A stretch of 31,425 nt of DNA. It comes from Gemmatimonadota bacterium. GTDB lineage: Bacteria; Gemmatimonadota; Gemmatimonadetes; Gemmatimonadales; GWC2-71-9. The translations under genes and the position numbers were made by a program. A model generated the notes under the pieces. The model saw nothing but the letters and a program-made list of their open reading frames with translations, was not told where the DNA came from and ran no database searches. The DNA lies in NCBI GenBank assembly GCA_027294815.1, contig JAPULP010000063.1, positions 1 to 31,425 of the forward strand, given 5' to 3'. Below, piece after piece: positions 8,171 to 16,606 of this stretch (position 1 is the first letter of the stretch; every line of letters begins with the position of its first letter).

Positions 8171-8208
8171 GAGTGAAAAATTATGCGCTAGAGTGAATAA
8201 AAATACGA
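8171..8208 (-). promoter_or_regulatory. Paired ARG boxes (ArgR operator) upstream of argG
   Basis: Two 18-bp AT-rich sites, 8171-8188 and 8191-8208, sit in the 66-base argR-argG gap with a 2-bp spacer. Both begin GAGTGAA on the plus strand; the upstream one reads GAGTGAATAAAAATACGA and resembles the TGAATAAAAATNCA form of the ARG box. Their 20-base repeat places them on the same DNA face, as in known paired ARG boxes. A -10-like CATAAT on the minus strand (8185-8180) lies inside the proximal box, so bound ArgR would block the promoter. AT-rich runs are rare in this GC-rich window. Confidence 0.65.
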
Positions 8209-8223
8209 TACCGGGCCGCCCTG

Positions 8224-8679
8224 TCAACTCCGGATTCCGGCCAGCTCGCTCAAGCGGCGAGTCACTCGGGCCCTTGCCGCTTCGCTTCGGGTGATGAGGA
8301 GGAGGGTGTCGTCGCCGGCGATGGTCCCCAAGATGTCCTCCCAGGAGGCGTGGTCCAACGAGCCCCCCAGCGCCTCGGCACTCCCCGGGGGTGTCCGGAC
8401 CACCGCCAGGGGACCGACGCCCTCGATACTAAGGAGTAGGGTAGCCGCCAACTGCTCCACGGGCGGGAAGGGGGCCATGTGGTCGGTGGGCACCGCATAG
8501 AAGGAACCCCCGGCGGGATCGGTGACCTTGGCCAGGCCAAGGACTCGCAGATCGCGGGACAGGGTGGCTTGGGTCACCTCGATCCCCTCGTCGTGAAGGA
8601 TCTCCCGCAGCCGTTCCTGGTTGTGGACCCGCTCCCGTTGAACGAGGCGAAGAATGGCGGCGTGTCGTTGGGCTTTCAT
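8224..8679 (-). CDS. argR: Arginine repressor ArgR
   Basis: A 151-aa arginine-sensing transcription factor. The N-terminal winged helix-turn-helix includes VTQATLSRDLRVLGLAKV (about 35-52, with the DNA-contacting Ser-Arg pair at 41-42). The C-terminal hexamerisation and arginine-binding domain contains VRTPPGSAEALGGSLDHA and the GDDT motif (122-125), whose acidic pair binds arginine in the family. The start is ATG 8679; no strong ribosome site is seen, and the gene lies 31 bases after the amidohydrolase stop. It is followed by its probable operator and by argG and argH, a classic autonomous arginine module. Confidence 0.97.
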   Translation of the reverse strand: MKAQRHAAILRLVQRERVHNQERLREILHDEGIEVTQATLSRDLRVLGLAKVTDPAGGSFYAVPTDHMAPFPPVEQLAATLLLSIEGVGPLAVVRTPPGSAEALGGSLDHASWEDILGTIAGDDTLLLITRSEAARARVTRRLSELAGIRS

Positions 8680-8710
8680 TGATCATTACAGGGTGATTGC
8701 GTGGATCGGT

Positions 8711-9976
8711 TCAATGTCGCGGATCCGCCTCGTGCACGCACCGGCCGGCCACATAGGTCCGGAGAATATGATCGCCAGTCGTTTCGATGATTCTTTTCGC
8801 CAGATGCTGCTGACTCGCCAGGGCGTCGGGGGGCATCCATACCACACACAGATCGGCCCATTTGCCGGGCTCCAACGAGCCGATCTCCCCCGCCATATGC
8901 AGCGTCCGCGCCCCATCGAGCGTCGCTAGGCGAACTATCTTCTCTGCATCGAGCCCGCTACGGCCGCGAACATGTCGCATCTCCCGAAACAAGTCCAGTG
9001 ACCCCACGCTGGCTACCGAATCGGTGCCAATGCCCATCGAAACGCCGGCGTCGCTGAGCAGCTCGACCGGAGGGAATCCGTGGCCATGGCGCAGATTCGA
9101 CTCCGGACACAGCGCGACCGCGCATTCGCGCTCGGCCAGCAGCTCCGCGTCTTCCGGCCCCGTCTGGACAGCGTGTATGGCCAGGAGGCCCGACCCGAGC
9201 ACACCCAGCTCATCCAAGAAGGAAATGGGCGAGCGCGCGGTCTCTATCGGTGGGATGTCCCGTTGGGCCCAGGCATCGGCGAACGGCCCCTCTCCGCGAG
9301 TAACCAACGCGACTTCGGCATGCGACTCTGCGATGTGCACCGCGACCGGTAGGTCGTTTGCATCAGCAAACTCGACCGTCTTGCGATATAGGAGGCGGCT
9401 CACCGAGTACGGTGCATGAGGCGACACGCCAACGCGAACCGAATCCGCGGCACGATCGATCAACTCGCGAACGGCGTGCTCCAGCCGCGCCAACGTGGCG
9501 TCAGCATCGGCGGGGTGAGGTCCAAACACCTCGTGGTAGACGACGCCGCGACCCCCCAACTCGGTCAGCGCATCGACGACCGCCCCACTGTCTCCCGTGT
9601 CCGCCACCGTAGTGACGCCCCAACGCCAGGCATCGCGAACCCCCTGTTCGGCGGCCTGCTGAAAGTCCCGCGACGGTAACTCTTGCTTGGCGACCCGGAC
9701 GTGCCGAATCCATTCGAAGAAGTCGTCTTCTTCGATCTGACCTCGTAGGGTCGTCAATTCCAAATGCGTGTGGACGTTGACCAATCCGGGGATGAGCGCG
9801 GCGTCTGGGATATTGATGGTGGCAGTGCCTTCGGGTTGGGGCACCTCGGCCGCGGGGCCTACCGCCGCTATGCGGCCGTCTTCACCAATAAGAACGGCCC
9901 CGTTGACAATGGCGGGGCCGGACACCGGATAGACGGCGCTCGCGGTGATCTTGAGCGGTTCAGTGCCTGGCGCCAC
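8711..9976 (-). CDS. Amidohydrolase-superfamily deaminase (TrzN/SsnA/MtaD-like, COG0402)
   Basis: A 421-aa metal-dependent hydrolase of the type that deaminates ring amines. The metal ligands are visible: VNVHTHLELT (H69, H71), VAVHIAES (H214, with E217), AIHAVQT (H268) and GTDSVASVG (D319). The N- and C-terminal beta-sandwich segments (ITASAVYPVSGPAIVNGAVL and GSLEPGKWADLCVV) are also typical. Candidate substrates in the family include S-adenosylhomocysteine or methylthioadenosine, guanine, and aminodeoxyfutalosine in menaquinone synthesis; the sequence alone does not decide between them. The GTG start at 9976 lies inside the end of the penicillin-binding protein gene (17-base overlap), and no later start keeps the first beta strand. 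Confidence 0.88.
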   Translation of the reverse strand: MAPGTEPLKITASAVYPVSGPAIVNGAVLIGEDGRIAAVGPAAEVPQPEGTATINIPDAALIPGLVNVHTHLELTTLRGQIEEDDFFEWIRHVRVAKQELPSRDFQQAAEQGVRDAWRWGVTTVADTGDSGAVVDALTELGGRGVVYHEVFGPHPADADATLARLEHAVRELIDRAADSVRVGVSPHAPYSVSRLLYRKTVEFADANDLPVAVHIAESHAEVALVTRGEGPFADAWAQRDIPPIETARSPISFLDELGVLGSGLLAIHAVQTGPEDAELLAERECAVALCPESNLRHGHGFPPVELLSDAGVSMGIGTDSVASVGSLDLFREMRHVRGRSGLDAEKIVRLATLDGARTLHMAGEIGSLEPGKWADLCVVWMPPDALASQQHLAKRIIETTGDHILRTYVAGRCVHEADPRH

Positions 9977-12182
9977 CGTTGTGAGCCTGTCCGCTCCATC
10001 CGCCGGGAGGCGCTACCGCCGAGCTGGTGATCCCAAACTGGAATGGATCGGGATGATATGGACACGGCTCCGTCGGTTCGGTGCCGGGAATGAACCACTC
10101 CTGATAACGCTCGTGGATGGGACAGTAACGTGTGGCGAGGAAGCCGCTGAACCTGTCCACTTGTCGCGTGATGAGCGTTTCGGGTCGTCTCCACAGCGTG
10201 GAGTCCGGGGTGGCGCGACGCGAGTAGACTTCGTTCATATAGTCCGCCCACGCGGGGGCGGCGAGGCCGCCACCCGTTGCGGCGTCCATGATACGCTGCG
10301 GCGCGTCGAACCCCATCCACACGCCCGTGACCAAGTCCGGCGTGAACCCGATAAACCAGACGTCTCTCCTGTCGTTCGTCGTCCCCGTCTTGCCGGCGGC
10401 GACGATCCGCCGCGGGAATCCTCCCCGGCTTCGCACCGCCCCCCAAGCAGTACCGCTACCCACGTTCACGACCTCCTGCATCATGCTGTTCATGAGCCAA
10501 GCGTGCTCGACGTCCATGATCCGTTCGGTCCGCACTTGCGGCTGCCAAAGGATGTTGCCCTCGGCGTCTTCGACCCTCAGGATGCCGACAGGCGCCGCGT
10601 GGACGCCGAGTGTCGCGAACGCGGAGTACGCCGACACCATCTCCATAGGATAGACAACCCCACCACCGATGGCCGTAGAGGGAACGGGTGGAATGTTGGA
10701 CGAGAGTTTGAATCGCAACGCCTCGCCAACGAAGGTGTTCACGCCCAACTCGAGTCCCAACTGGATGGCGATCAGATTGCGCGACGTGCGCAATCCTTGC
10801 CGCAAGGTCATCGGGCCGCGGTAATCACCCTCGAAGTTGCGGGGCTCCCACGGCAGCCCGGTTGTGGGCTGGAAGATGCTGATGGACGAATCGACGATGA
10901 TGTGACTCGCCGGACGCCCCGCCCGAATCGCGGCGGAATACACGAACGGCTTGAATGTCGAACCCGGCTGCCGCAGTGCCTGGGTCGCGCGGTTGTACTT
11001 GGATTCTTGGTAGTTCCTCCCCCCCACCATGGCCCGCACGTACCCGTTTTCAGCCTCCATCGTGATCAGCGCGCCTTGCAGGTAGGGCATTCGATCGGAC
11101 TCGACCACACCACCGAGGCTGTCGTGGATCTCCTCATAAGACGGATGCGGGAAGTCGAGAATCGGAAACGTCCGATCCCCAGGCCGGAGGTTTCCGGCCT
11201 CTATTTCGCGAAGCCGGTTTTCGAGCGCGCGCTCCGCGGCCAGTTGCATCTGGAGATCGAGCGTCGTGTAGACGTGAAAGCCACGATCGAACAGATCGTC
11301 ACCGAACCGGGCATACAGCCTTTTTCGTACCCACTCCACGAAATACTCGCCAACATCGATGAAGTCTTCGCGGGAACTCACCTCGATCGGATACGCTTTC
11401 CACTGCTCGGCCTCGTCGGCTGTGAGGTAGGCCTGATCGCGCATAGAGTTCAGAACCGTGTTGCGCTTCTGCAAGGCCACCTCGGGGTGGCGCCGGGGCT
11501 CGTATCGGTTGGGCAGGGGCGCCAGCGAGGCCAGCAGCGCGGCTTCCGCAACGTTGAGTTCCGCGGATGACTTCCCAAAGTATCGTCGGGCGGCCTCCTC
11601 GACGCCGTTGATCTGGCCGCCGAGAAAGATCTGGTTCAGATACAACTCCAGAATGCGCGTTTTGGGATACGTACGCTCCAGCTCGAGAGCTATCTGTATT
11701 TCCCGGAGCTTCCGCTGGATGCTCCGCTCCGCCATCGGGAGCTTTTCCGTGAACACGTTCCGGGCAAGTTGCATCGTAATGGTCGATCCACCGGCCAGAC
11801 GCCGTCCCAACAACAGGTTGCGGAACTGCCGAGCGAAGCCGCGGAAATCCACGCCCGGATGCTGGAAGAACCGTCTGTCCTCGGCCGCGAGGAACGCCGC
11901 CGGCAACGCCGGCGCCATCTCATCCAGCGACACGATGGTGCGTGTCTGGCCAAAGTCGCGAATCAACTGACCGTCCGCGGCGTAGAACTTCGCCGACTGC
12001 TCGGGCTGCCAGCCCTCGAGGTAGCTGATCGACGGGCACGACAAGCCGGCGCACGCCCGGGTCCACGAGCCGACGGCCACACCCAGGCCGAGCCCCATGA
12101 CGGCAAAGAAGCCGAAACCCACGTTTCGCCGGGTTTCCGGCTTACGCCACATCGCGACCAGAGGTTTTACCGGTGATACCAT
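9960..12182 (-). CDS. Class A penicillin-binding protein (PBP1A-like, glycosyltransferase/transpeptidase)
   Basis: A 740-aa bifunctional enzyme that polymerises and crosslinks peptidoglycan in the periplasm. A basic N-terminus and one membrane anchor (about 20-40) precede the GT51 domain with EDRRFFQHPGVDFRG (catalytic E101), GGSTITMQLARN (131-142) and the RKLREI helix. The transpeptidase domain has the STFK tetrad (S408, K411), SRN (467-469) and KTGT (598-601). The C-terminal tail after 690 is Pro/Gly-rich. The start is ATG 12182, with a second in-frame ATG at residue 11. The gene is divergent from tyrS and followed by an overlapping amidohydrolase gene. Confidence 0.95.
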   Translation of the reverse strand: MVSPVKPLVAMWRKPETRRNVGFGFFAVMGLGLGVAVGSWTRACAGLSCPSISYLEGWQPEQSAKFYAADGQLIRDFGQTRTIVSLDEMAPALPAAFLAAEDRRFFQHPGVDFRGFARQFRNLLLGRRLAGGSTITMQLARNVFTEKLPMAERSIQRKLREIQIALELERTYPKTRILELYLNQIFLGGQINGVEEAARRYFGKSSAELNVAEAALLASLAPLPNRYEPRRHPEVALQKRNTVLNSMRDQAYLTADEAEQWKAYPIEVSSREDFIDVGEYFVEWVRKRLYARFGDDLFDRGFHVYTTLDLQMQLAAERALENRLREIEAGNLRPGDRTFPILDFPHPSYEEIHDSLGGVVESDRMPYLQGALITMEAENGYVRAMVGGRNYQESKYNRATQALRQPGSTFKPFVYSAAIRAGRPASHIIVDSSISIFQPTTGLPWEPRNFEGDYRGPMTLRQGLRTSRNLIAIQLGLELGVNTFVGEALRFKLSSNIPPVPSTAIGGGVVYPMEMVSAYSAFATLGVHAAPVGILRVEDAEGNILWQPQVRTERIMDVEHAWLMNSMMQEVVNVGSGTAWGAVRSRGGFPRRIVAAGKTGTTNDRRDVWFIGFTPDLVTGVWMGFDAPQRIMDAATGGGLAAPAWADYMNEVYSRRATPDSTLWRRPETLITRQVDRFSGFLATRYCPIHERYQEWFIPGTEPTEPCPYHPDPFQFGITSSAVAPPGGWSGQAHNGGARH

Positions 12183-12248
12183 GATCTCAACCTAGTGAGA
12201 ACCGGTTTGGGTTGCCAGCAGTTACCAGGCTTCGTAACCTTCGCCGCG

Positions 12249-13514
12249 ATGGCCCACTTGCTCGAAGAACTCACTTGGCGTGGCATGATCCACGACGTGA
12301 CGCCCGGACTGGCGGAGCGCCTCGCCAAGGGGCCGATCACGGGGTACGGCGGGTTCGACCCGACTGCACCGAGCCTCCAGATCGGCAACCTGGTGCTCGT
12401 GATGCTCCTCGCCCACCTGCAGCGGGCCGGCGGCACACCCATCGTGCTCGTGGGCGGCGGGACAGGGCTGATCGGCGATCCCAGCGGCAGGGACGCCGAG
12501 CGCCCGCTGCTTGACGACGCGCAGGTCGAGGCAAACATGGGCCAGCAACGAGCCCAGCTGGAGCGTTTTCTCGACTTCGCCGGCTCGAACGCGGCCAAAG
12601 TAGTCAATAACGCCGAGTGGCTGTGCAGCTTGGGGCTCGTCGAGTTTTTGCGCGATACCGGTAAGCACTTCACCGTTTCACTGATGTTGCAGAAGGAATC
12701 GGTCAAGACACGGTTGGAGTCGGGGATCTCGTTCACGGAATTCACATACATGCTGCTCCAGGGATACGACTTCCTTCATTTATACCGTACCCACGGGTGC
12801 GAGTTACAGCTGGGCGGCAGCGACCAGTGGGGGAACATCACGGCCGGAGCCGACCTGATCCGGCGCATCGAGGGTGGTTCGGCTCACGCGCTCTGCGCCC
12901 CCCTGATCACGACGTCGAGCGGCGTCAAGTTTGGCAAGACGGCCGAGGGAGCCGTGTGGTTGGATGCCGAGATGACGTCTCCCTACAAGTTCTACCAGTT
13001 CTGGATCAATGCCGACGACCGGGACATCGAGTCGTACCTCAAGATTCTGACGTTCAAATCCAGTGACGAAATCGCGGGCCTGTTAGAAGAACACCACGCA
13101 GATCCCGGTGCGCGGATTCCTCATCGCGCACTGGCGAAGGATCTCACAGAACGAATTCACGGCGCGGACGCCGAAGCGCGCGTCGCGTCGGCGTCGCGGG
13201 TGTTTTTCAACCGACAAAACGTCGAAACAATCAAATCCGCTCCTGTCGAAGTGTGGAAAACGCTGGAATCCGAACTTCCTTCGTGGACGACGAGCCGCGA
13301 CGATCTCCCGTCGACGGTCGTCGATCTCATCGCCGCCGCAGGCCTGACGGATTCCAAGGCCGACGCCCGGCGACAACTGCAGCAGGGCGGTGTGTACATC
13401 AACGGCGAGCGAGCGGATGGCGAGGCAACCGTCGCCGATTACTCGCTGCTTGCGGATCGCTATCTCTGGTTACGGAGGGGGAAGAAGAAGGATGTGATTG
13501 TGAAGGTAGTTTGA
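12249..13514 (+). CDS. tyrS: Tyrosyl-tRNA synthetase
   Basis: Charges tRNA-Tyr with tyrosine. The 421-aa class I synthetase has YGGFDPTAPSLQIGNLV (33-49) at the HIGH position, GGGTGLIGDPSG (69-80), the tyrosine/tRNA motif GGSDQWGNI (189-197) and KFGKT (227-231) as the KMSKS equivalent. A C-terminal S4 RNA-binding domain follows (ARRQLQQGGVYINGE). The HIGH tetrapeptide reads QIGN, so both histidines are replaced, which deserves a check. The ATG at 12249 starts a normal N-terminus (MAHLLEELTWRGMI); the frame is open to a GTG at 12195 but that extension is unlike the family. No ribosome site is evident. The gene ends three bases from the convergent aminotransferase. Confidence 0.96.
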   Translation: MAHLLEELTWRGMIHDVTPGLAERLAKGPITGYGGFDPTAPSLQIGNLVLVMLLAHLQRAGGTPIVLVGGGTGLIGDPSGRDAERPLLDDAQVEANMGQQRAQLERFLDFAGSNAAKVVNNAEWLCSLGLVEFLRDTGKHFTVSLMLQKESVKTRLESGISFTEFTYMLLQGYDFLHLYRTHGCELQLGGSDQWGNITAGADLIRRIEGGSAHALCAPLITTSSGVKFGKTAEGAVWLDAEMTSPYKFYQFWINADDRDIESYLKILTFKSSDEIAGLLEEHHADPGARIPHRALAKDLTERIHGADAEARVASASRVFFNRQNVETIKSAPVEVWKTLESELPSWTTSRDDLPSTVVDLIAAAGLTDSKADARRQLQQGGVYINGERADGEATVADYSLLADRYLWLRRGKKKDVIVKVV

Positions 13515-13517
13515 CGG

Positions 13518-14702
13518 TCAATCCGCTGCCAGGATTCCCGCAACCCTTTCCATCTCCTCTACCGTGTTGTAGCAATGCGGCGACAGCCGAATCGCCCCTT
13601 CGCGCATCGAGCACACCACGTTCGCCTCATTCAACCTTTGCAAGGCGGCGGTCAGGTTGCGAGGCACAACGCACACGATCGCGGATTCACTGTTTGGATC
13701 GGTCGGGGAGGTGATATCGAACCGTCCCTCATCGGCGAGGCGTAGTAACGGTTCCTTTAGCAACCGCGTGAACACGGCGATGTTCTCCACCCCCAACTCC
13801 ATGAGCATAGTGACACTCTCGGTCATGCCGAAGAAATCCTGAAACGGCAACGTGATCATCTCGAAGCGGCGGCCGTCGGAATGGAAGTTGGGATTGTAGT
13901 CGGTGAGGGTGGTGAAGTCATCGGTGTCTTCAAACGCCATCCACCCACAGACCAGCGGTTCGATCACTTCGAGCAACCCTCGCCGCACATACACGAAGCC
14001 GGATCCCCACGGGGACAAGAGCCACTTCTGACCACCGGAGGCCAAAATGTCGACCGGCGTTTCGCGTATGTCGAATGGACATTGGCCCAACCCTTGGATC
14101 GCATCGACCACCAAGAACACGTGGTGTTCGCGACACGCCTCCGAAAGCCGCTTCAGATCGGCCCGGTAACCGTTGGAAAACTGAACGAAGGAAATGGCCA
14201 GCACTCGAACGCGCGGATCCTCCAGGCGCTCCAACAAATACTCTTCGTTTGGCCAGCCCTCGGCCGTATTCGGCGCGAACTCGACCTCAACGCCCTTGTC
14301 GCGCAGCAAAAGCCACGGATAGACGTTGGCTGGGAATTCTTTGTTAGGGAGGAGTACCACGTCACCCTTTCGAATCGGCAACGCGCGCGCCGCCAGCGTC
14401 AAACCCCAGCTTGTATTCGTCGCCAGACCGATCTCCGAAACGTCGGCGTGAATCAACCTCGCGGCGGCGGCCCGCGCGTCGCGCAAGATCTGTTGCAGGT
14501 CGCTGTCGGGAAGGAGATAGGGAGCGGTCCGTCGGGCGGTGAACGCGTCGAGGCGGCTACGAGTACGCTCGGGAATCGGACCAATGCTGGCGTTGTTCAA
14601 ATACGTCGTTTCGGCGGTCCACGGGAATTCCTTCTCCCGTAGCTTTCGAAAACGCTTGCGCAATGCGTCAACGGACGCGGACGCGACTGTCGTTTCGGCC
14701 AT
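13518..14702 (-). CDS. Class V aminotransferase (PLP-dependent, cysteine desulfurase/epimerase-like)
   Basis: A 394-aa fold-type I PLP enzyme. YLNNASIGPIP (34-44) is the start of the class V family; VVDAIQGLG (D200) should hold the pyridine nitrogen, and ASGGQKWLLSPWGSGFVYVR carries the Schiff-base lysine K226. The sequence is closest in style to isopenicillin N epimerase-like and kynureninase-like members rather than to IscS/SufS, since no cysteine-bearing desulfurase loop is seen. The substrate is unknown. It starts with ATG 14702, 85 bases after the ABC exporter stop, and ends three bases from the tyrS stop, leaving no room for a terminator. Confidence 0.9.
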   Translation of the reverse strand: MAETTVASASVDALRKRFRKLREKEFPWTAETTYLNNASIGPIPERTRSRLDAFTARRTAPYLLPDSDLQQILRDARAAAARLIHADVSEIGLATNTSWGLTLAARALPIRKGDVVLLPNKEFPANVYPWLLLRDKGVEVEFAPNTAEGWPNEEYLLERLEDPRVRVLAISFVQFSNGYRADLKRLSEACREHHVFLVVDAIQGLGQCPFDIRETPVDILASGGQKWLLSPWGSGFVYVRRGLLEVIEPLVCGWMAFEDTDDFTTLTDYNPNFHSDGRRFEMITLPFQDFFGMTESVTMLMELGVENIAVFTRLLKEPLLRLADEGRFDITSPTDPNSESAIVCVVPRNLTAALQRLNEANVVCSMREGAIRLSPHCYNTVEEMERVAGILAAD

Positions 14703-14787
14703 ACGACTTCAATGCTCCAGACGGGCCATCACCGCGGGAAATGTACCAGCGGCGGCAAGATGAGGCGTGTCGTACCAATCGGCGCTC

Positions 14788-16605
14788 TCAAGGCGCGTCA
14801 TAGCCGGTCCGAAGCCATTCGCCGTCGTACAACTCCTGATACCGGCCTCCGGCGGTGACGAGATCCTGGTGCCGTCCCCATTCGCCGACCAATCCGTCAT
14901 CTAGTACCGCAATGCTGTCGGCGCCCAATACGGTCGACAGGCGATGCGCGACGACCAACACGGTACGGTTCTGCATCAATCGGGTGATGGCCTGTTGTAC
15001 CTGGCGCTCCGATGTCGAATCGAGCGCGGACGTCGCCTCGTCGAGGATCAGAATCGGGGGATCGCGGAGCAACGCCCGCGCTACCGCGATTCGCTGCCGT
15101 TCTCCTCCGGACAGCAGTGTTCCACGCTCTCCTATGCGCGTGTCGTATCCCTGAGGCAACTGTCCTATGAACTCGTGCGCATGTGCGGCTTTGGCAGCCT
15201 CCACGACGGCATCGCGGCCGACCGCCTCACCGTACGCGATATTGGCGTGCACCGAGTCGTTGAAGATGATGGTCTCTTGCGCCACAACACCCAGCACGCT
15301 GCGCAGCGACTGCCGGCCGTATGCCGTTGTCGGAACGCCATCGAGCAGAACTTCGCCGCGGGTCGGGTCGATGAAACGCGGCAGTAGATCCACAAGCGTC
15401 GATTTCCCCGTGCCCGAAGCTCCGACGATGGCCACGACCTGGCCTCTACGCACCGTGAGATTCACACCTCTGAGCACCCAATCGGATTCACGATACGCAA
15501 ACCACACGTCGCGAAACTCGATGGTGTCACGCAGCCCCGGAAATGTTCGCACGGGCGGCGTGTCCACGTCGTCGAGGGGCCGGTCGAGGATCTCGAACAC
15601 CCTACTCGCCCCTGCAAGCGCCTGCTCCCCAAAAGCGGGGAACTGCACCACGTGTTTGACGGGTGAGAGCAACCGGAGTGCAACGACGAGGTAGGCGATC
15701 ACCAGTTCGGGCCGCACCGCTTGTCCACCCAAGGTCAGCCAGCTCCCGGCCAGCAGCAGGATGACGAACACCATTGTTGCGAGGGTTTCGCTGAGCGGGC
15801 TCGGAAGCGCGGCGAGCCGGTGCGCCCGAAGCGTCGATCGCACAAACCGATCCAGCGCGGCTCCAAACCGCCGCCGTTCATATCCTTCCGCCGCGTAGGT
15901 CTTCACTTCTCTCGCGCCTCGCAGGGTCTCGTTCAGCTGCGCGCTGAGTTCTCCTCTCGACTCGACGGCAACGGCAAACTGTCTCCGCACCCCCGCGAGG
16001 ATGGGCTTGAAGATCAAGGCAATCACCGGCGCTACCACGAGGGTGAGTAGGGTGAGCCGCCATGACAGCGAGAAGAGAATCGCGACGTACACGATCACCA
16101 TCACGCCTTGGCGCACCACCGTTCGCAGCATCTGGCTGAAGAAAAGCGAGGCCTGATCGACATCGGACAGCATGCGGCTGACCAACTGGCCGGATTTCGT
16201 CCGCTGGAAAAACCCAAGACTCATTCCCTGGAGGTGAACGAAGAACTGCCGCCGCAGGTCGCGCGTCGCACACTCTTGGACATGGGCGCCGAGATACACC
16301 GCAGTGACCACGCCGACATTCTTCGCCGCCGTGGCACCGAGTATGACGAGCACGATGTTTCGCAAAGACGCGATATTGCTGTCGCTGAGAATCCAGCTGC
16401 CTACCGCCATGTCGATCACGCGCTCGACAACCGTGGGGGCGTCTGGCACCGCCGCGCCGACGTCGAACAACACTCGCAGCAGGGGAATCAGGAGGGCAAA
16501 CGTGAAACCGTCGAGAACGGACGCAAAACTCGTCGCCGCTACGCTCCCGATAAACGCCCAGCGATACGGCTTGAGATATTCGAGGAGCCGCGCGTAGCGG
16601 CGCAT
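14788..16605 (-). CDS. ABC exporter, MsbA/lipid-A-flippase-like fused permease-ATPase
   Basis: A 605-aa half-transporter that would dimerise. Residues about 1-320 form the six-helix exporter membrane domain, with the coupling-helix region GFFQRTKSGQLVSRMLSDVD. The nucleotide-binding domain has Walker A GASGTGKST (395-403), the Q-loop VAQET, signature LSGGERQR (498-505), Walker B ILILDEATSALD (518-529) and the switch histidine in AHRLST (554). Lipid, peptide or drug export are all possible; MsbA-like lipid flipping is the usual annotation. The ATG start has a good upstream site, GAGGGAGA, lying inside the end of the PorX-like gene. The regulator stop is one base away, so the pair is likely translationally coupled. 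Confidence 0.93.
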   Translation of the reverse strand: MRRYARLLEYLKPYRWAFIGSVAATSFASVLDGFTFALLIPLLRVLFDVGAAVPDAPTVVERVIDMAVGSWILSDSNIASLRNIVLVILGATAAKNVGVVTAVYLGAHVQECATRDLRRQFFVHLQGMSLGFFQRTKSGQLVSRMLSDVDQASLFFSQMLRTVVRQGVMVIVYVAILFSLSWRLTLLTLVVAPVIALIFKPILAGVRRQFAVAVESRGELSAQLNETLRGAREVKTYAAEGYERRRFGAALDRFVRSTLRAHRLAALPSPLSETLATMVFVILLLAGSWLTLGGQAVRPELVIAYLVVALRLLSPVKHVVQFPAFGEQALAGASRVFEILDRPLDDVDTPPVRTFPGLRDTIEFRDVWFAYRESDWVLRGVNLTVRRGQVVAIVGASGTGKSTLVDLLPRFIDPTRGEVLLDGVPTTAYGRQSLRSVLGVVAQETIIFNDSVHANIAYGEAVGRDAVVEAAKAAHAHEFIGQLPQGYDTRIGERGTLLSGGERQRIAVARALLRDPPILILDEATSALDSTSERQVQQAITRLMQNRTVLVVAHRLSTVLGADSIAVLDDGLVGEWGRHQDLVTAGGRYQELYDGEWLRTGYDAP

Positions 16606-16606
16606 G

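Noticed and set aside
9945..11570. 541-codon plus-strand frame opposite the penicillin-binding protein
   Set aside because: Composition is that of an antisense shadow (His, Arg, Asp rich) and the minus-strand gene is complete.
12221..12238. GTTAC and GTAAC inverted arms between tyrS and the penicillin-binding protein gene
   Set aside because: Five-base arms with an eight-base spacer are too weak to call an operator without comparison.
14709..14801. 30-codon minus-strand frame starting MTRLESADWYDTP just after the ABC exporter
   Set aside because: WYDTP recalls the start of some methyltransferases, but the frame ends after 30 residues, overlaps the exporter end and has no ribosome site; it may be a gene remnant or chance.
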